Shown here piece after piece: positions 1-8,668 of a stretch of 64,000 bases of DNA. A program made the translations under genes and the position numbers. The notes beneath the pieces were generated by a model. That model searched no databases. It was given only the letters and a program-made list of their open reading frames with translations, and was not told the DNA's origin. Position 1 is the stretch's first letter, and every line of letters starts with the position of its first letter. Source of the DNA: Anaerotruncus sp. MC2020 (GTDB lineage: Bacteria > Bacillota > Clostridia > Oscillospirales > Ruminococcaceae); the NCBI GenBank assembly GCA_000701945.1, contig JNKE01000017.1, positions 124,001 through 188,000 on the forward strand, in the 5' to 3' direction.

Positions 1-648
1 TGCGGCAGCGAGGCTGAGCTCGCTGAAAAGTGCGGCTTCATTTTCCTCGCAGTTAAGCCGCAGGTCATCGAGGGCGTCATCGAGGCGGCTGCTCCCGCTG
101 TGACAGCTGACAAGGTCATCATCTCCATTGCGGCGGGCATATCGGACGAGTTCATCGCCTCCAAGACTATCCCCGACGCAAAGGTCATACTCGTTATGCC
201 CAATACTCCGCTCCTCCTCGGCGAGGGAGCTTCCGCACTCTCGCGCAATGAGAGAGTTACTGACGAGGAGTTCGAGCTCATTCTCGGCGTGTTCCGCTCA
301 TGCGGAAAGGCAGCCGTTGTTCCCAAGGACAAGATGAAGGAGATAATCGCCATAAATGGCAGCAGTCCCGCGTTCATCTACCTCTTTGCAAAGGCTTTCA
401 TCGACTATGCCGCAGCTGAGGGCATCGACACCGCTGCTGCTACCGAGCTGTTCAGTCAGAGCCTCATCGGCTCAGCGAAGATGATAACCGATTCGGGCTA
501 CAGCATCGCCGAGCTCATCAAAATGGTATCGTCTCCCGGCGGCACTACTCTCGCTGGTCTCGACAGACTCTACGAGGGCAAGCTCGAGGACACCGTCAAG
601 AACTGCTGCGAGAGCTGCACAAAACGTGCTTATGAGCTCTCCAAGTAA
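1..648 (+). CDS. proC: Pyrroline-5-carboxylate reductase, 5'-truncated by the window edge
   Basis: The frame is open from base 1, so the N-terminal NAD(P)-binding glycine motif lies upstream of the window. About 215 residues remain. The family reduces 1-pyrroline-5-carboxylate to L-proline with NAD(P)H in the cytosol, the last step of proline synthesis. Visible family marks are FLAVKPQ near the start, the VMPNTP segment after the Rossmann fold, and the C-terminal helical domain with SSPGGTT, which in this family forms the dimer and active-site region. The gene ends in TAA. A 7+5-bp hairpin follows at once but has no T-run, so transcription may continue into the membrane-protein genes downstream. 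Confidence 0.93.
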   Translation, partial: CGSEAELAEKCGFIFLAVKPQVIEGVIEAAAPAVTADKVIISIAAGISDEFIASKTIPDAKVILVMPNTPLLLGEGASALSRNERVTDEEFELILGVFRSCGKAAVVPKDKMKEIIAINGSSPAFIYLFAKAFIDYAAAEGIDTAAATELFSQSLIGSAKMITDSGYSIAELIKMVSSPGGTTLAGLDRLYEGKLEDTVKNCCESCTKRAYELSK

Positions 649-669
649 AGCGGCATAAAACTTGTCCGC

Positions 670-702
670 TCCGCATATCCTTGAATGAAAGGAAGATGCG
701 GA
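670..702 (+). promoter_or_regulatory. Hairpin that buries the ribosome binding site of the next gene
   Basis: TCCGCAT (670-676) pairs with ATGCGGA (696-702), and TCCTT (678-682) pairs with AAGGA (689-693). The loop is six bases. The Shine-Dalgarno AAAGGAAG (688-695) is inside the 3' arm and the ATG follows directly at 703. There is no T-run, so this looks more like translational control or an mRNA-processing structure than a terminator. Confidence 0.5.
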
Positions 703-1287
703 ATGAAACACATAAAATATATCCCTGCCCGCGGTAAAGGAACAGGCTTCATGCTGATGTGCGCGGCTTGTGCTGCGGGAGTCGGCATTGGCTCGCTGCC
801 CGCTGTCGGCGCGGACTGCCCGTGGGTACATCAGTACCTCTCGCCCTCGCTTTGCGGGGACACCGTATTCGCAATATTCACGCGGACGCTGCTGTCGTCG
901 CTGCTGTTCCTTGCAGCAGCTTTCCTCTCGGGGATGTTCGTGCTCGGACAGCCTGTCGGAGCGGCTCTCCTCGTGTATCGCGGAGTCGGCGTCGGTGCGT
1001 CGGTATCGGCTGCGTATGCGGCGGGAGGACTGCGGGCTCTGCCTGCGGTAGCCGTCCTGATACTGCCGTATTCGCTCGCGGAGCTGTTTGTCGCAGCTGT
1101 TTCGGTCAGGGAGGTCATACGCTCGTCTAACTGTCTGCTCGCATATTGGGGCGGCGACGGTAAGCGAAGCTCCGAGCACAGCGGCTTTAGGCTGTACTGC
1201 GCGAAATTTGCCGTGCTCGCGCTCATTTCATTTATAATCTCACTTGCAGTTCCTCTGATGAGCTATATCCTCGGAGGTCTGCTCTAA
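703..1287 (+). CDS. SpoIIM-like integral membrane protein
   Basis: A 194-residue protein with about five hydrophobic segments. The central stretch (two helices around an FVLGQPVG turn, then a glycine-rich RGVGVGASV helix) resembles the stage II sporulation protein M family. In spore formers SpoIIM acts in septal peptidoglycan removal at engulfment; homologues also occur in non-sporulating Clostridia with unknown roles. I chose the ATG at 703 because AAAGGAAG sits 7 nt ahead of it; the ATG at 685 lacks a ribosome site. The gene lies between proC and a DUF624 gene in the same direction. The family call rests on topology and local motifs only, so function is uncertain. Confidence 0.55.
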   Translation: MKHIKYIPARGKGTGFMLMCAACAAGVGIGSLPAVGADCPWVHQYLSPSLCGDTVFAIFTRTLLSSLLFLAAAFLSGMFVLGQPVGAALLVYRGVGVGASVSAAYAAGGLRALPAVAVLILPYSLAELFVAAVSVREVIRSSNCLLAYWGGDGKRSSEHSGFRLYCAKFAVLALISFIISLAVPLMSYILGGLL

Positions 1288-1302
1288 AACGGAGGATGTT
1301 TG

Positions 1303-2238
1303 ATGGGTCTGTTTTCAAGCAATTACGAGAGTGCAGGACCTGGTATCGCCAAAAATGCACCTAAGAAGACGGGTATTGCGCTCTTCTTCGACATATTCTT
1401 CAGGAAGTTCTGGCTGATGATAGGGCTGAATATCCTGTTCTTCATATTCACGCTTCCGCTGTGGGCGACGCTTCCTGTGATGTATTACGTCAGCAATGAG
1501 AAGGTCAGCCTTGCACTGGTAGTGCTCCTGCTGGTCGTCTTTGCTGTCAATCTCGGACCTGCCATTGCGGGAATATCAAAGGTCATCAGGCTGTTCCTGC
1601 TCGGACGGCATTCCTTCATCGTGCGCGATTTCTTCAAGGGCTACAAGCAGAACTTCGGCAAGGCGTGCGTGATAGGCATACTCGACATAATCGCCGCACT
1701 TTCGGCGTATGCGGGCTATAACGTCTACCCAGGCATGGCGGAGGTGTACGATACCAAGATTTTCTATGTGCCGCTGGTCATCACGTTCAGCGTGGCTATC
1801 GTCATATTGATGATGAATTATTACATCTTCCTCATGATGACGGCTACCGACCTCTCGATAAAGAATCTGATAAAGAATTCGTTCGCGCTCGCGTTCGTGT
1901 CGCTGAAGCAGAACATCATCACTACTATTGCGCTCGCGGTCATGCTGGTGCTGTACGGACTGCTGTTCATCTACCTCATGCCGCTCTTTATGCTGATGAT
2001 ACCGCTGTTCTCGGTAGTGCCGATGTGGTTCGTCGTCAGCTTCAACAGCTACCCCGTGATACAGAAGTACGTTATCACGCCGTTCTATGAGAGCAGGGGA
2101 GAGATAAACCCCGAGCTCACCGACGGCTCCGAGGATATCGAGGAGGAGACCCTCTTCGAGGATATGGGCGGTAAGGAAAAGCCCATTGAGAAGCCCGTTG
2201 AAAAGCGCCGAAAGGGCAAAGGACGTCATATATCGTAA
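1303..2238 (+). CDS. DUF624 (YesL-type) membrane protein
   Basis: A 311-residue membrane protein. It opens with a short cytosolic stretch (about residues 1-35), then the DUF624-like IFFRKFWLMIGLN segment and about six hydrophobic helices between residues 45 and 255. The C-terminal tail of about 55 residues is charged and Lys/Glu-rich. DUF624 proteins are often found beside carbohydrate ABC transporters, but their role is unknown; no transporter is adjacent here. An ATG at 1303 has GGAGG 7 nt upstream; a TTG one codon earlier is too close to that site. The strong terminator at 2242-2284 closes the transcript. Confidence 0.75.
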   Translation: MGLFSSNYESAGPGIAKNAPKKTGIALFFDIFFRKFWLMIGLNILFFIFTLPLWATLPVMYYVSNEKVSLALVVLLLVVFAVNLGPAIAGISKVIRLFLLGRHSFIVRDFFKGYKQNFGKACVIGILDIIAALSAYAGYNVYPGMAEVYDTKIFYVPLVITFSVAIVILMMNYYIFLMMTATDLSIKNLIKNSFALAFVSLKQNIITTIALAVMLVLYGLLFIYLMPLFMLMIPLFSVVPMWFVVSFNSYPVIQKYVITPFYESRGEINPELTDGSEDIEEETLFEDMGGKEKPIEKPVEKRRKGKGRHIS

Positions 2239-2241
2239 GCG

Positions 2242-2284
2242 AAAGAGCCGCAGAAGGTCAGTGACTTTCTTGCGGCTCTTTTTG
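2242..2284 (+). terminator. Rho-independent terminator after the DUF624 gene
   Basis: AAGAGCCGCA (2243-2252) pairs with TGCGGCTCTT (2271-2280), with further pairing inside, followed by TTTTT. It starts 4 nt after the DUF624 stop codon. Confidence 0.9.
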
Positions 2285-2334
2285 ATTGTTCATCTGTAAG
2301 CTTGGGGTATCGCATGATGCGATTTCTATGGCCC

Positions 2335-2363
2335 TTGCTATTCTTTTACCTATGTGGTATAAT
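2335..2363 (+). promoter_or_regulatory. Sigma-A promoter of the first two-component operon
   Basis: TTGCTA (2335-2340), 17-bp spacer, TATAAT (2358-2363) with an upstream TG (TGGTATAAT, extended -10). The response-regulator ATG is at 2392, giving a short leader of about 20 nt. Confidence 0.8.
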
Positions 2364-2391
2364 TGTCTCAACACACAACAGGAGGTTTGAT

Positions 2392-3072
2392 ATGTTCCGA
2401 ATACTTGTTGTCGAGGACGACAGAGACCTGCGCGAGCTCTTCTGCCGTACCCTCGAAAAAAACGACTTCATTGCCCTGCCTGCCGAAAATGCCGATAAAG
2501 CCCTCGATATCCTCGATAAGGAATACATCGACCTCATGATATCCGACGTCATGATGGCGGGCATGGACGGCTTCGAGCTCACGCGCGAGCTCCGCGAGGC
2601 AGACATTGATATACCCGTCCTCATCATCACCGCAAAGGGCGATATTTCCGACAAGCAGACGGGCTTCAGCTCGGGGGCGGACGACTACATGGTCAAGCCC
2701 GTTGACCTCAAGGAGATGATAATGCGCGTGACGGCTCTCCTGCGCCGCGCTAAAAGTGCGAGCGAGAAGAAGCTCACCTTCGGCAGTCTGACCCTCGAAT
2801 ACGGGACGTGGACGGTCACGAATGCGCGCGGGACGCAGGTGCTCCCGCAGAAGGAGTTCCTGATACTGTACAAGCTGCTGTCCTACCCGTCGCAGATATT
2901 CACGCGTCAGCAGATACTCGACGATATATGGGGCATCGAGGACGATGTTGACCCGCATACCCTCGACGTTCACATCAGCAGGCTGCGCGAGAGGTTCAGA
3001 GACGACCCCGATTTCAGGATAGTCACGATACGCGGTCTCGGATACAGGGCGGTGAAAAATGATACCAACTAA
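2392..3072 (+). CDS. OmpR/PhoB-family response regulator
   Basis: A 226-residue two-domain regulator. Receiver domain, about residues 1-118: acidic pocket E8-D9-D10, phospho-acceptor D52 in MISDVMM, and Lys in the MVKPVD motif. Winged-helix DNA-binding domain, about residues 130-225, ends in the typical TIRGLGYRAV. The longer open frame that begins at 2302 would run through the promoter; the ATG at 2392 has GGAGG 6 nt upstream and starts the receiver fold. The sensor kinase follows with a 14-bp overlap, so the two are translationally coupled. The target genes and signal cannot be told from the sequence. Confidence 0.93.
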   Translation: MFRILVVEDDRDLRELFCRTLEKNDFIALPAENADKALDILDKEYIDLMISDVMMAGMDGFELTRELREADIDIPVLIITAKGDISDKQTGFSSGADDYMVKPVDLKEMIMRVTALLRRAKSASEKKLTFGSLTLEYGTWTVTNARGTQVLPQKEFLILYKLLSYPSQIFTRQQILDDIWGIEDDVDPHTLDVHISRLRERFRDDPDFRIVTIRGLGYRAVKNDTN

Positions 3073-4117
3073 AAAAACGCCTGAGCTCAGGCACTACAAG
3101 CGGCTCGCACGGCGTCTCACGCTCGCGTTCTTCGCGACGATATTCATACTCCTTGCGGTATTCGTGCTGATAATGCTGCTGCTTGAAAGGCTCGGATTCA
3201 GCTTCCGCACGGGGACATTCTCCGCGTTCGGAAGTCTCAGCATTTACATTATCAGCGTCATACTCGCATCGGCTATATCCTATTTTGCTGTGTGGAACAT
3301 ATTCCGCCCGCTCTCCGACCTCAGCAAGGGTACACGCAAGATCGCTGAGGGCGATTACAGCGTGCGTCTCGAGTACAAGGGCAGGCTGCGCGAGCTCGCG
3401 GAGACTGTCGAGAACTTCAACTATATGGCGCAGGAGCTCGGCTCTATCGAGATGATACGCAATGACTTCATCGCCAATGTATCGCACGAGTTCAAGACGC
3501 CGCTTTCAGCTCTGAACGGCTATATCACGCTGTTGCAGGACGACTCGCTCCCTGCGGAGGAACGCAGCGCCTATATCTCCAAGGCTTTTTTCAGCATTGA
3601 GAAGCTCAATGACCTCACCGACAATATCCTCCGCCTGTCAAAGCTCGAGAATCAGGTCTCGCTCGATGAACCGACGAGCTATCGTCTCGATGAGCAGCTC
3701 CGCGAGGCTATCGTGCTCCTCGAGCCGAAATGGAGCGCCAAGGATATCAGCTTCGACCTCGATATGCCCGAGCTGACCGTGTGCAGCCAGCGCTCGCTGC
3801 TGTTTCAGGTGTGGACGAACCTGCTCAGCAATGCGATAAAATTCTCCGAGGAGCGGGGCGCGGTCACCGTCAAGATAGAGGAGTCCGAGCACCACTACAA
3901 GGTCTATATCAGCGACTCGGGCATTGGCATGACCGAGGAGCAGCTGCGTCACATCTTTGATAAGTTCTATCAGGCGGACAGCTCGCGGCAGGCGCAGGGC
4001 AACGGTCTCGGGCTCGCGCTCTGCAAGGAGATAGTCTCGCGCTGCGGAGGCAAGATATACGTCACGAGCAAGCTCGGTGAGGGCTCGGTATTTCTCGTGA
4101 GTCTGAGGAAAAAATGA
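3059..4117 (+). CDS. Sensor histidine kinase, HAMP type
   Basis: A 352-residue membrane kinase paired with the regulator it overlaps. There are two transmembrane helices (about residues 22-43 and 62-82) with a short loop, so there is almost no extracellular sensor. A HAMP linker follows (about 83-135), then the H-box NVSHEFKTPL with phospho-acceptor H143. The ATPase domain has N-box NLLSNAIKFS, G1 DSGIGM and G2 GNGLGLAL, all intact. A small loop suggests sensing within the membrane or through a partner, as in intramembrane-sensing kinases. It ends 21 bp from the end of a convergent, unrelated sensor kinase, with no clear terminator between them. Confidence 0.93.
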   Translation: MIPTKKTPELRHYKRLARRLTLAFFATIFILLAVFVLIMLLLERLGFSFRTGTFSAFGSLSIYIISVILASAISYFAVWNIFRPLSDLSKGTRKIAEGDYSVRLEYKGRLRELAETVENFNYMAQELGSIEMIRNDFIANVSHEFKTPLSALNGYITLLQDDSLPAEERSAYISKAFFSIEKLNDLTDNILRLSKLENQVSLDEPTSYRLDEQLREAIVLLEPKWSAKDISFDLDMPELTVCSQRSLLFQVWTNLLSNAIKFSEERGAVTVKIEESEHHYKVYISDSGIGMTEEQLRHIFDKFYQADSSRQAQGNGLGLALCKEIVSRCGGKIYVTSKLGEGSVFLVSLRKK

Positions 4118-4138
4118 TGAACGGGGCGGCTGATAACG

Positions 4139-5854
4139 TCAGAACACCAATTCTGCTGTGAATTTCTTGTCCTTGCACGACACGCCGAGCCTGAATCCGC
4201 TGCGGGCGGCTGCCGATGAGGCTATCGCGAGCCCGAGCCCGTGGCTGCGCTTGTCGCTGCGAGCCTTGTCGCCCTTGACGAAGGGCATGAGCAGGTCGGT
4301 GGTGTCGACGTCCTCGGCAACGTCGTTGACGATGTTCAGCCGTTTCTTGTTGGCGGTAATGGTGACAGTGCCGTCGTCGCGGGTGTACTTCACCGCATTG
4401 GAGATGAGATTCTCCACAGCGGAGGCGAGCAAGTCCTCGTCGGCGTACACCTCACCGCTGAGCTCCGTTTTCAGCGTGATATTGCGCTCATCGAGAGCCG
4501 CGCGGTACTTCTCCGCGAGCCGTTCCACAAGCTGCTTTATTTCAACTTTCTTCTTGTTCAGTTTGTTTATCTGTTCCGCCTCGCTGAGCTGCAATGTCTT
4601 GGCGATGATGTCGTCGGTGTAGGCGACGTTGTTCATTATCCCGCTGATATAGCGCCGCTCCTTGTCGCTGCCGTCTTTGCGGAGCTCCTGCAGATTTTCC
4701 GCATAGCCGCCGATGACTGCGAGCGGCGTTTTCAGGTCGTGCGCGAGGTTGTTTATCAGGCTGCGCTGGTAGTCCTCGAAGGCGTAGCGAGCCTTGTTTT
4801 TCGCGTTCCTGATGATGCATAACACCAGCACGAACAGCGCCATCAGAGCAAAAATCACACATATCACGAAGATAAGTCTGCGCCATGCTTGTAAGCCGTG
4901 TATATTGGTCTCGATATATGCGAAGACGCCCTCCTCGTCACCGTCGGTATACAGCCTGTTTATCAAAACATCGTTGACCTGAGTTTTGTAATTGCCGTCG
5001 GTTACACCAGTGCCCGAATAACCGCTGTCAATGAATTCTTTGACATTATCCTTGTATTTTCCGGCTATCTCGTCGAAGTATTGCGGCGGAGTACCGTATA
5101 CTCCCTGAATGCTGCCGCGCGGATAATTATTTGCATTGTCGTATCGGGACGCTATATCCGTAAGGACATAGTTCTCGGGGGCTTCATATTCAATATCTAT
5201 GGTGTATTCATTGAGCTTTGTCCAATCGTCCTCATAATCATAACCGAGCAGACTGTTATTGGTTTTGAATCTGGAGACGTTTATGGTATGAGGTATCATT
5301 TTTTGCTCATCTTCATTGAGATAAAGCTTCGTTATATCAATCTCGGTGGTGTATTTGCCGCTGTCTCTGTCTTTTAATGCGTCGTCAATGAGCTTATCCA
5401 GCTCTGGGATATCGAATTCCTGCGGGTCGTAATAGTAAAATAACGTGTTGCCAGTACCTTTGCCATTGCTTATAGCTACGCCTAACTTAGCACTGCTGGA
5501 TCTAAGGATATTTCCGTCCTTGTCGAAGGTGAAGATCGCGCCTATGCTGCTTGGCTCTACCCATGTTTTGGGGTCGATATACCCGCCTATGGGCTGAGTG
5601 TCCACGTCGCCGAACATACTTAAAAACAGAGCGTACGGGATCTTCTGTTTTTGATTATTGTGAATCTTTACTTCGTATGACGAGATAAAACTGCCCATCT
5701 GACTGTTGCTGTAGGAAAATGCGGACTGTCCTATGAAGAACCAACTGTAATTTCCGAGTATAACGGTTATTATTATCGGTATTATCATGCCCTTTGCGAA
5801 CATTTTCAGGAAGGTTGTGCGCTTTGGCTTGCGCATATGATTCTTTCTTTTCAT
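4139..5854 (-). CDS. Sensor histidine kinase with a large extracellular domain
   Basis: A 571-residue kinase of the second two-component operon. Transmembrane helices lie near residues 22-42 and 327-349 and enclose about 280 extracytoplasmic residues with no family I recognise. H-box NNLAHDLKTPL carries H372. The ATPase domain has a good N-box (NLISNAVKYT) and G2 (HGLGLAI), but the usual DxGxG of the G1 box is replaced by NDVAEDV, a degenerate form common in some Firmicutes kinases. The ATG at 5854 has AAGGAG 8 nt upstream; a GTG at 5863 would overlap that site. It starts 5 bp after the response regulator ends. Confidence 0.92.
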   Translation of the reverse strand: MKRKNHMRKPKRTTFLKMFAKGMIIPIIITVILGNYSWFFIGQSAFSYSNSQMGSFISSYEVKIHNNQKQKIPYALFLSMFGDVDTQPIGGYIDPKTWVEPSSIGAIFTFDKDGNILRSSSAKLGVAISNGKGTGNTLFYYYDPQEFDIPELDKLIDDALKDRDSGKYTTEIDITKLYLNEDEQKMIPHTINVSRFKTNNSLLGYDYEDDWTKLNEYTIDIEYEAPENYVLTDIASRYDNANNYPRGSIQGVYGTPPQYFDEIAGKYKDNVKEFIDSGYSGTGVTDGNYKTQVNDVLINRLYTDGDEEGVFAYIETNIHGLQAWRRLIFVICVIFALMALFVLVLCIIRNAKNKARYAFEDYQRSLINNLAHDLKTPLAVIGGYAENLQELRKDGSDKERRYISGIMNNVAYTDDIIAKTLQLSEAEQINKLNKKKVEIKQLVERLAEKYRAALDERNITLKTELSGEVYADEDLLASAVENLISNAVKYTRDDGTVTITANKKRLNIVNDVAEDVDTTDLLMPFVKGDKARSDKRSHGLGLAIASSAAARSGFRLGVSCKDKKFTAELVF

Positions 5855-5859
5855 TTTGT

Positions 5860-6531
5860 TCACTCCTTCGTGAGCTTATACCCCCGTCCGACAAGAGTCT
5901 TTATTTGCGCTCCCGCGCTGCCGAGGGCTTTTCTCAGCTTCTTGATATGGTTATCCACCACGCGGTCGCTGCCGAAGTAGTCATAGCCCCACGCTTTGTT
6001 GAGGAGGTCGTCACGGGTGACTACCCAGTCCTCGTGCTCGAGCAGATAGCGGAGTATCGCGAACTCCTTCGGTGGGAGCTCCACCTCCGCTCCGTCCGCT
6101 GTGCAGCGCAGAGTACGGGTATCGAGGCTTATTGAGCCGCAGGTGAGCGTATTGTCGGCGATACTGCCTGCGCGTCTCACGAGAGCCTCGCATTTGCTGT
6201 ACAGCACCGACAGCAGGAACGGCTTTACTACATAGTCATCACAGCCGATATCGTATCCGCTGAGGATATCCTCCTCGCGTCCGCGGGCAGTGATGAATAT
6301 GACGGGAATATTGCTCTTTCGGCGGAGCTGCCTGCAAAGCGTGAAGCCGTCTATCTCGGGGAGCATGATGTCGAGCAGCACGAGGTCGAAGTCCCCGAGT
6401 CCGTCAGTTATCATGTCGAGAGCCTCGCCGCCGTTCTCCACAGCGACGACTTCGACGCCCTTGTTCCCGAAATATTCATTGATGATATCGCATATCTCAG
6501 CGTCGTCCTCAACGAGAAAAATCTTTTTCAT
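5860..6531 (-). CDS. OmpR-family response regulator
   Basis: A 223-residue regulator. Receiver domain: acidic pocket E8-D9-D10, phospho-acceptor D54 in VLLDIMLP, and YVVKPF carrying the conserved Lys. The winged-helix domain (about residues 125-222) ends in TLVGRGYKLT. AAGGAG lies 8 nt before the ATG. It is first in the operon with the kinase at 4139-5854, and a promoter is visible at 6607-6635. Its sequence is clearly different from the regulator at 2392-3072, so the two convergent systems are not a recent duplication. Confidence 0.93.
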   Translation of the reverse strand: MKKIFLVEDDAEICDIINEYFGNKGVEVVAVENGGEALDMITDGLGDFDLVLLDIMLPEIDGFTLCRQLRRKSNIPVIFITARGREEDILSGYDIGCDDYVVKPFLLSVLYSKCEALVRRAGSIADNTLTCGSISLDTRTLRCTADGAEVELPPKEFAILRYLLEHEDWVVTRDDLLNKAWGYDYFGSDRVVDNHIKKLRKALGSAGAQIKTLVGRGYKLTKE

Positions 6532-6606
6532 AAGCCGTGCTCCTTATCCTGTAATTGTATTATAATCAGCTGATGTATCCTTTTTATATCCTTGATGTGT
6601 TTTTTA

Positions 6607-6635
6607 ATTATATCTTTAGTTCGGCATTTTGTCAA
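6607..6635 (-). promoter_or_regulatory. Promoter of the second two-component operon
   Basis: On the minus strand: TTGACA (6635-6630), 17-bp spacer, TATAAT (6612-6607). Transcription would start near 6600, about 70 nt before the regulator ATG. Confidence 0.75.
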
Positions 6636-6699
6636 ATTCACGGGAGGCAGATGTCAGGAGAGACCTCATAGGGATAAAATCATAATTGAAAGCTAAAAT

Positions 6700-6726
6700 G
6701 AAAAGGGGCACATCAGTGCCCCTTCC
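6700..6726 (-). terminator. Terminator of glmS
   Basis: On the minus strand AAGGGGCAC pairs with GTGCCCCTT around a four-base loop, followed by TTTT. It begins a few bases after the glmS stop codon. Confidence 0.88.
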
Positions 6727-6730
6727 GCTT

Positions 6731-8569
6731 TTATTCAACTGTTACGCTCTTTGCAAGATTGCGCGGCTTGTCTACGTCGAGTCCCTTTGCTACAGATACG
6801 TAGTAGCCGAGGAGCTGGAGCGGTACTACCGCGAGGCTCGCTGCGAACAGCGGGTCTGTCTTGGGGATATATGCCGTGAAATCGGCGTTGTCCTCCACGC
6901 TGTAGTTGCCGTAAGTGGTCAGTCCCATGATGTACGCGCCGCGGGACTTGCACTCTACCATGTTCGATACCGTCTTCTCGAACAGGTTCTGCTGAGTCAG
7001 CACGCTGATAACGAGCGTGCCGTTCTCGATGAGCGAGATAGGTCCGTGCTTGAGCTCGCCCGCCGCGTATGCCTCGGAGTGGATATAGCTTATCTCCTTC
7101 ATCTTGAGGCTTCCCTCGAGGCTGACTGCGTAGTCTATGCCGCGTCCGATGAAGAACGCGTCGCGGATATTCGCGAACTTAGCCGCGAACCACTGGAGGC
7201 GCTCCTTGTCCTCGAGTATCTTCGATACCTTGTCGGGGATAGTCTGTATCTCAGTGAGGAGCTCGGCAAAGCGCTCGTCCGTTATCTCTCCGCGGACCTT
7301 CGAGAGCTGCATTGCGAGGAGATATCCTGCGATGAGCTGAGTGCTGTACGCCTTTGTCGTAGCGACCGATATCTCGGGACCTGCGAGCGTGTAGAACACG
7401 TTGTCGGCGTCTCTTGCGATGTTAGAGCCAATGACGTTGACGATTCCGAGAGTCTTTACGCCGTTTTCCTTAGCGAGCGTGAGAGCAGCGCGGCTGTCGG
7501 CGGTCTCGCCCGACTGGCTGATTATGATAGCGAGGCTCTTTTTATTGAGCGGCATTTTTCTGTATCTGAACTCCGACGCGAGCTCGACGCGGACGGGGAT
7601 AGTGGTCAGCTCCTCGATGACGTACTGTATCGCCATGCCTACGTGGTATGCCGAGCCGCACGCTACGATGTATATCTGCTGTATCTCCTTGACCTCTTCG
7701 TCGGTGAGTCCGAACTCGCCGAGGACGATATTTCCGTCCTTGACTACGGAGTTTATCGTGTCGCGGATGACTTTGGGCTGCTCGTGTATCTCCTTGAGCA
7801 TGAAGTGCTCGTAGCCGCCCTTTTCGGCAGCCTCTGCGTCCCACTTTATCTCAACGAGCTCCTTGCTTATCTCCTCGCGGTCGATGTTGTAGAACGTGAC
7901 CGCGCCCTTTTCGAGCTTGGCTATCTCCATGTTGCCGATGTAGTATACATTGCGGGTATATTTCAGTATGGCGGGGACGTCGGACGCTACGTAGCTCTCG
8001 CCGCCTGCGATGCCGATTATCATGGGGCTGTCCTTGCGGGCGCAGTAAATCTCGCCCTCGAAGTCCCTGAACATAACGCAGAGAGCGTATGAGCCGCGGA
8101 TACGTACCATAGCGCGCGCTATCGAGTCAACAGGACCGAGCCCGTACTTCTTGAAGTAGTAGTCGATGAGCTTGACTGCGACCTCTGTATCGGTCTGGGT
8201 CTTGAACGAGTAGCCGCTCTTGGTGAGCTTCTCCTTGAGTTCCTGATAGTTCTCTATGATGCCGTTGTGTACAGCGATGACGTTCTCGTCGTCGGAGCAG
8301 TGAGGGTGAGCGTTGAGCGTCGAGGGCTCGCCGTGGGTAGCCCAGCGCGTGTGACCGATACCGCAGCAGCCCTTGACAGCCTTGCCGCCGTTGGTCTTTT
8401 CCTCGAGCACCTTCAGCTTGCCCTTTGCCTTTACTATTTCTGTATCATTGCTTCCGTCGCGGACTGCTATGCCCGCGGAATCGTAGCCTCTGTATTCGAG
8501 TTTCGATAGACCGTCGAGCAGTATGGGAGCTGCCTGAGCGGCGCCTGTGAATCCGACTATTCCGCACAT
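6731..8569 (-). CDS. glmS: Glutamine--fructose-6-phosphate aminotransferase (isomerizing)
   Basis: A 612-residue full-length enzyme that makes glucosamine-6-phosphate from fructose-6-phosphate and glutamine, the entry step to peptidoglycan amino sugars. The N-terminal glutaminase domain starts MCGIVGF, with catalytic Cys2 exposed after Met removal, and contains the HTRWATHG motif. Two SIS sugar-isomerase domains follow (about residues 290-420 and 460-600), with the SQSGETAD phosphate-binding motif. The C-terminus ends in LAKSVTVE, the conserved GlmS tail. AAGGAGG lies 8 nt before the ATG. The leader from the promoter at 8617-8645 is only about 40 nt, too short for a glmS ribozyme. Confidence 0.97.
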   Translation of the reverse strand: MCGIVGFTGAAQAAPILLDGLSKLEYRGYDSAGIAVRDGSNDTEIVKAKGKLKVLEEKTNGGKAVKGCCGIGHTRWATHGEPSTLNAHPHCSDDENVIAVHNGIIENYQELKEKLTKSGYSFKTQTDTEVAVKLIDYYFKKYGLGPVDSIARAMVRIRGSYALCVMFRDFEGEIYCARKDSPMIIGIAGGESYVASDVPAILKYTRNVYYIGNMEIAKLEKGAVTFYNIDREEISKELVEIKWDAEAAEKGGYEHFMLKEIHEQPKVIRDTINSVVKDGNIVLGEFGLTDEEVKEIQQIYIVACGSAYHVGMAIQYVIEELTTIPVRVELASEFRYRKMPLNKKSLAIIISQSGETADSRAALTLAKENGVKTLGIVNVIGSNIARDADNVFYTLAGPEISVATTKAYSTQLIAGYLLAMQLSKVRGEITDERFAELLTEIQTIPDKVSKILEDKERLQWFAAKFANIRDAFFIGRGIDYAVSLEGSLKMKEISYIHSEAYAAGELKHGPISLIENGTLVISVLTQQNLFEKTVSNMVECKSRGAYIMGLTTYGNYSVEDNADFTAYIPKTDPLFAASLAVVPLQLLGYYVSVAKGLDVDKPRNLAKSVTVE

Positions 8570-8616
8570 GATGTTGTCCTCCTTATATAAGCGGCACTTG
8601 CCGCTGATTTGTTTTA

Positions 8617-8645
8617 ATTATACACTCAAAGCGCCTTTTTGTCAA
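8617..8645 (-). promoter_or_regulatory. Promoter of glmS
   Basis: Minus strand TTGACA (8645-8640), 17-bp spacer, TATAAT (8622-8617). The leader contains a small GCGGC/GCCGC hairpin (about 8590-8605) just before the ribosome site. Confidence 0.8.
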
Positions 8646-8668
8646 CTGCGAGGGGGCATATCGTCTGC

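Noticed and set aside
472..1226. Long minus-strand open frames opposite proC and the SpoIIM-like gene
   Set aside because: They mirror the GC-rich codons of the plus-strand genes, lack ribosome sites and have biased composition (Arg/Ser-rich).
6686..8092. 468-codon plus-strand frame opposite glmS
   Set aside because: It is antisense to a complete, well-conserved glmS and shows no family features; it includes the glmS terminator.
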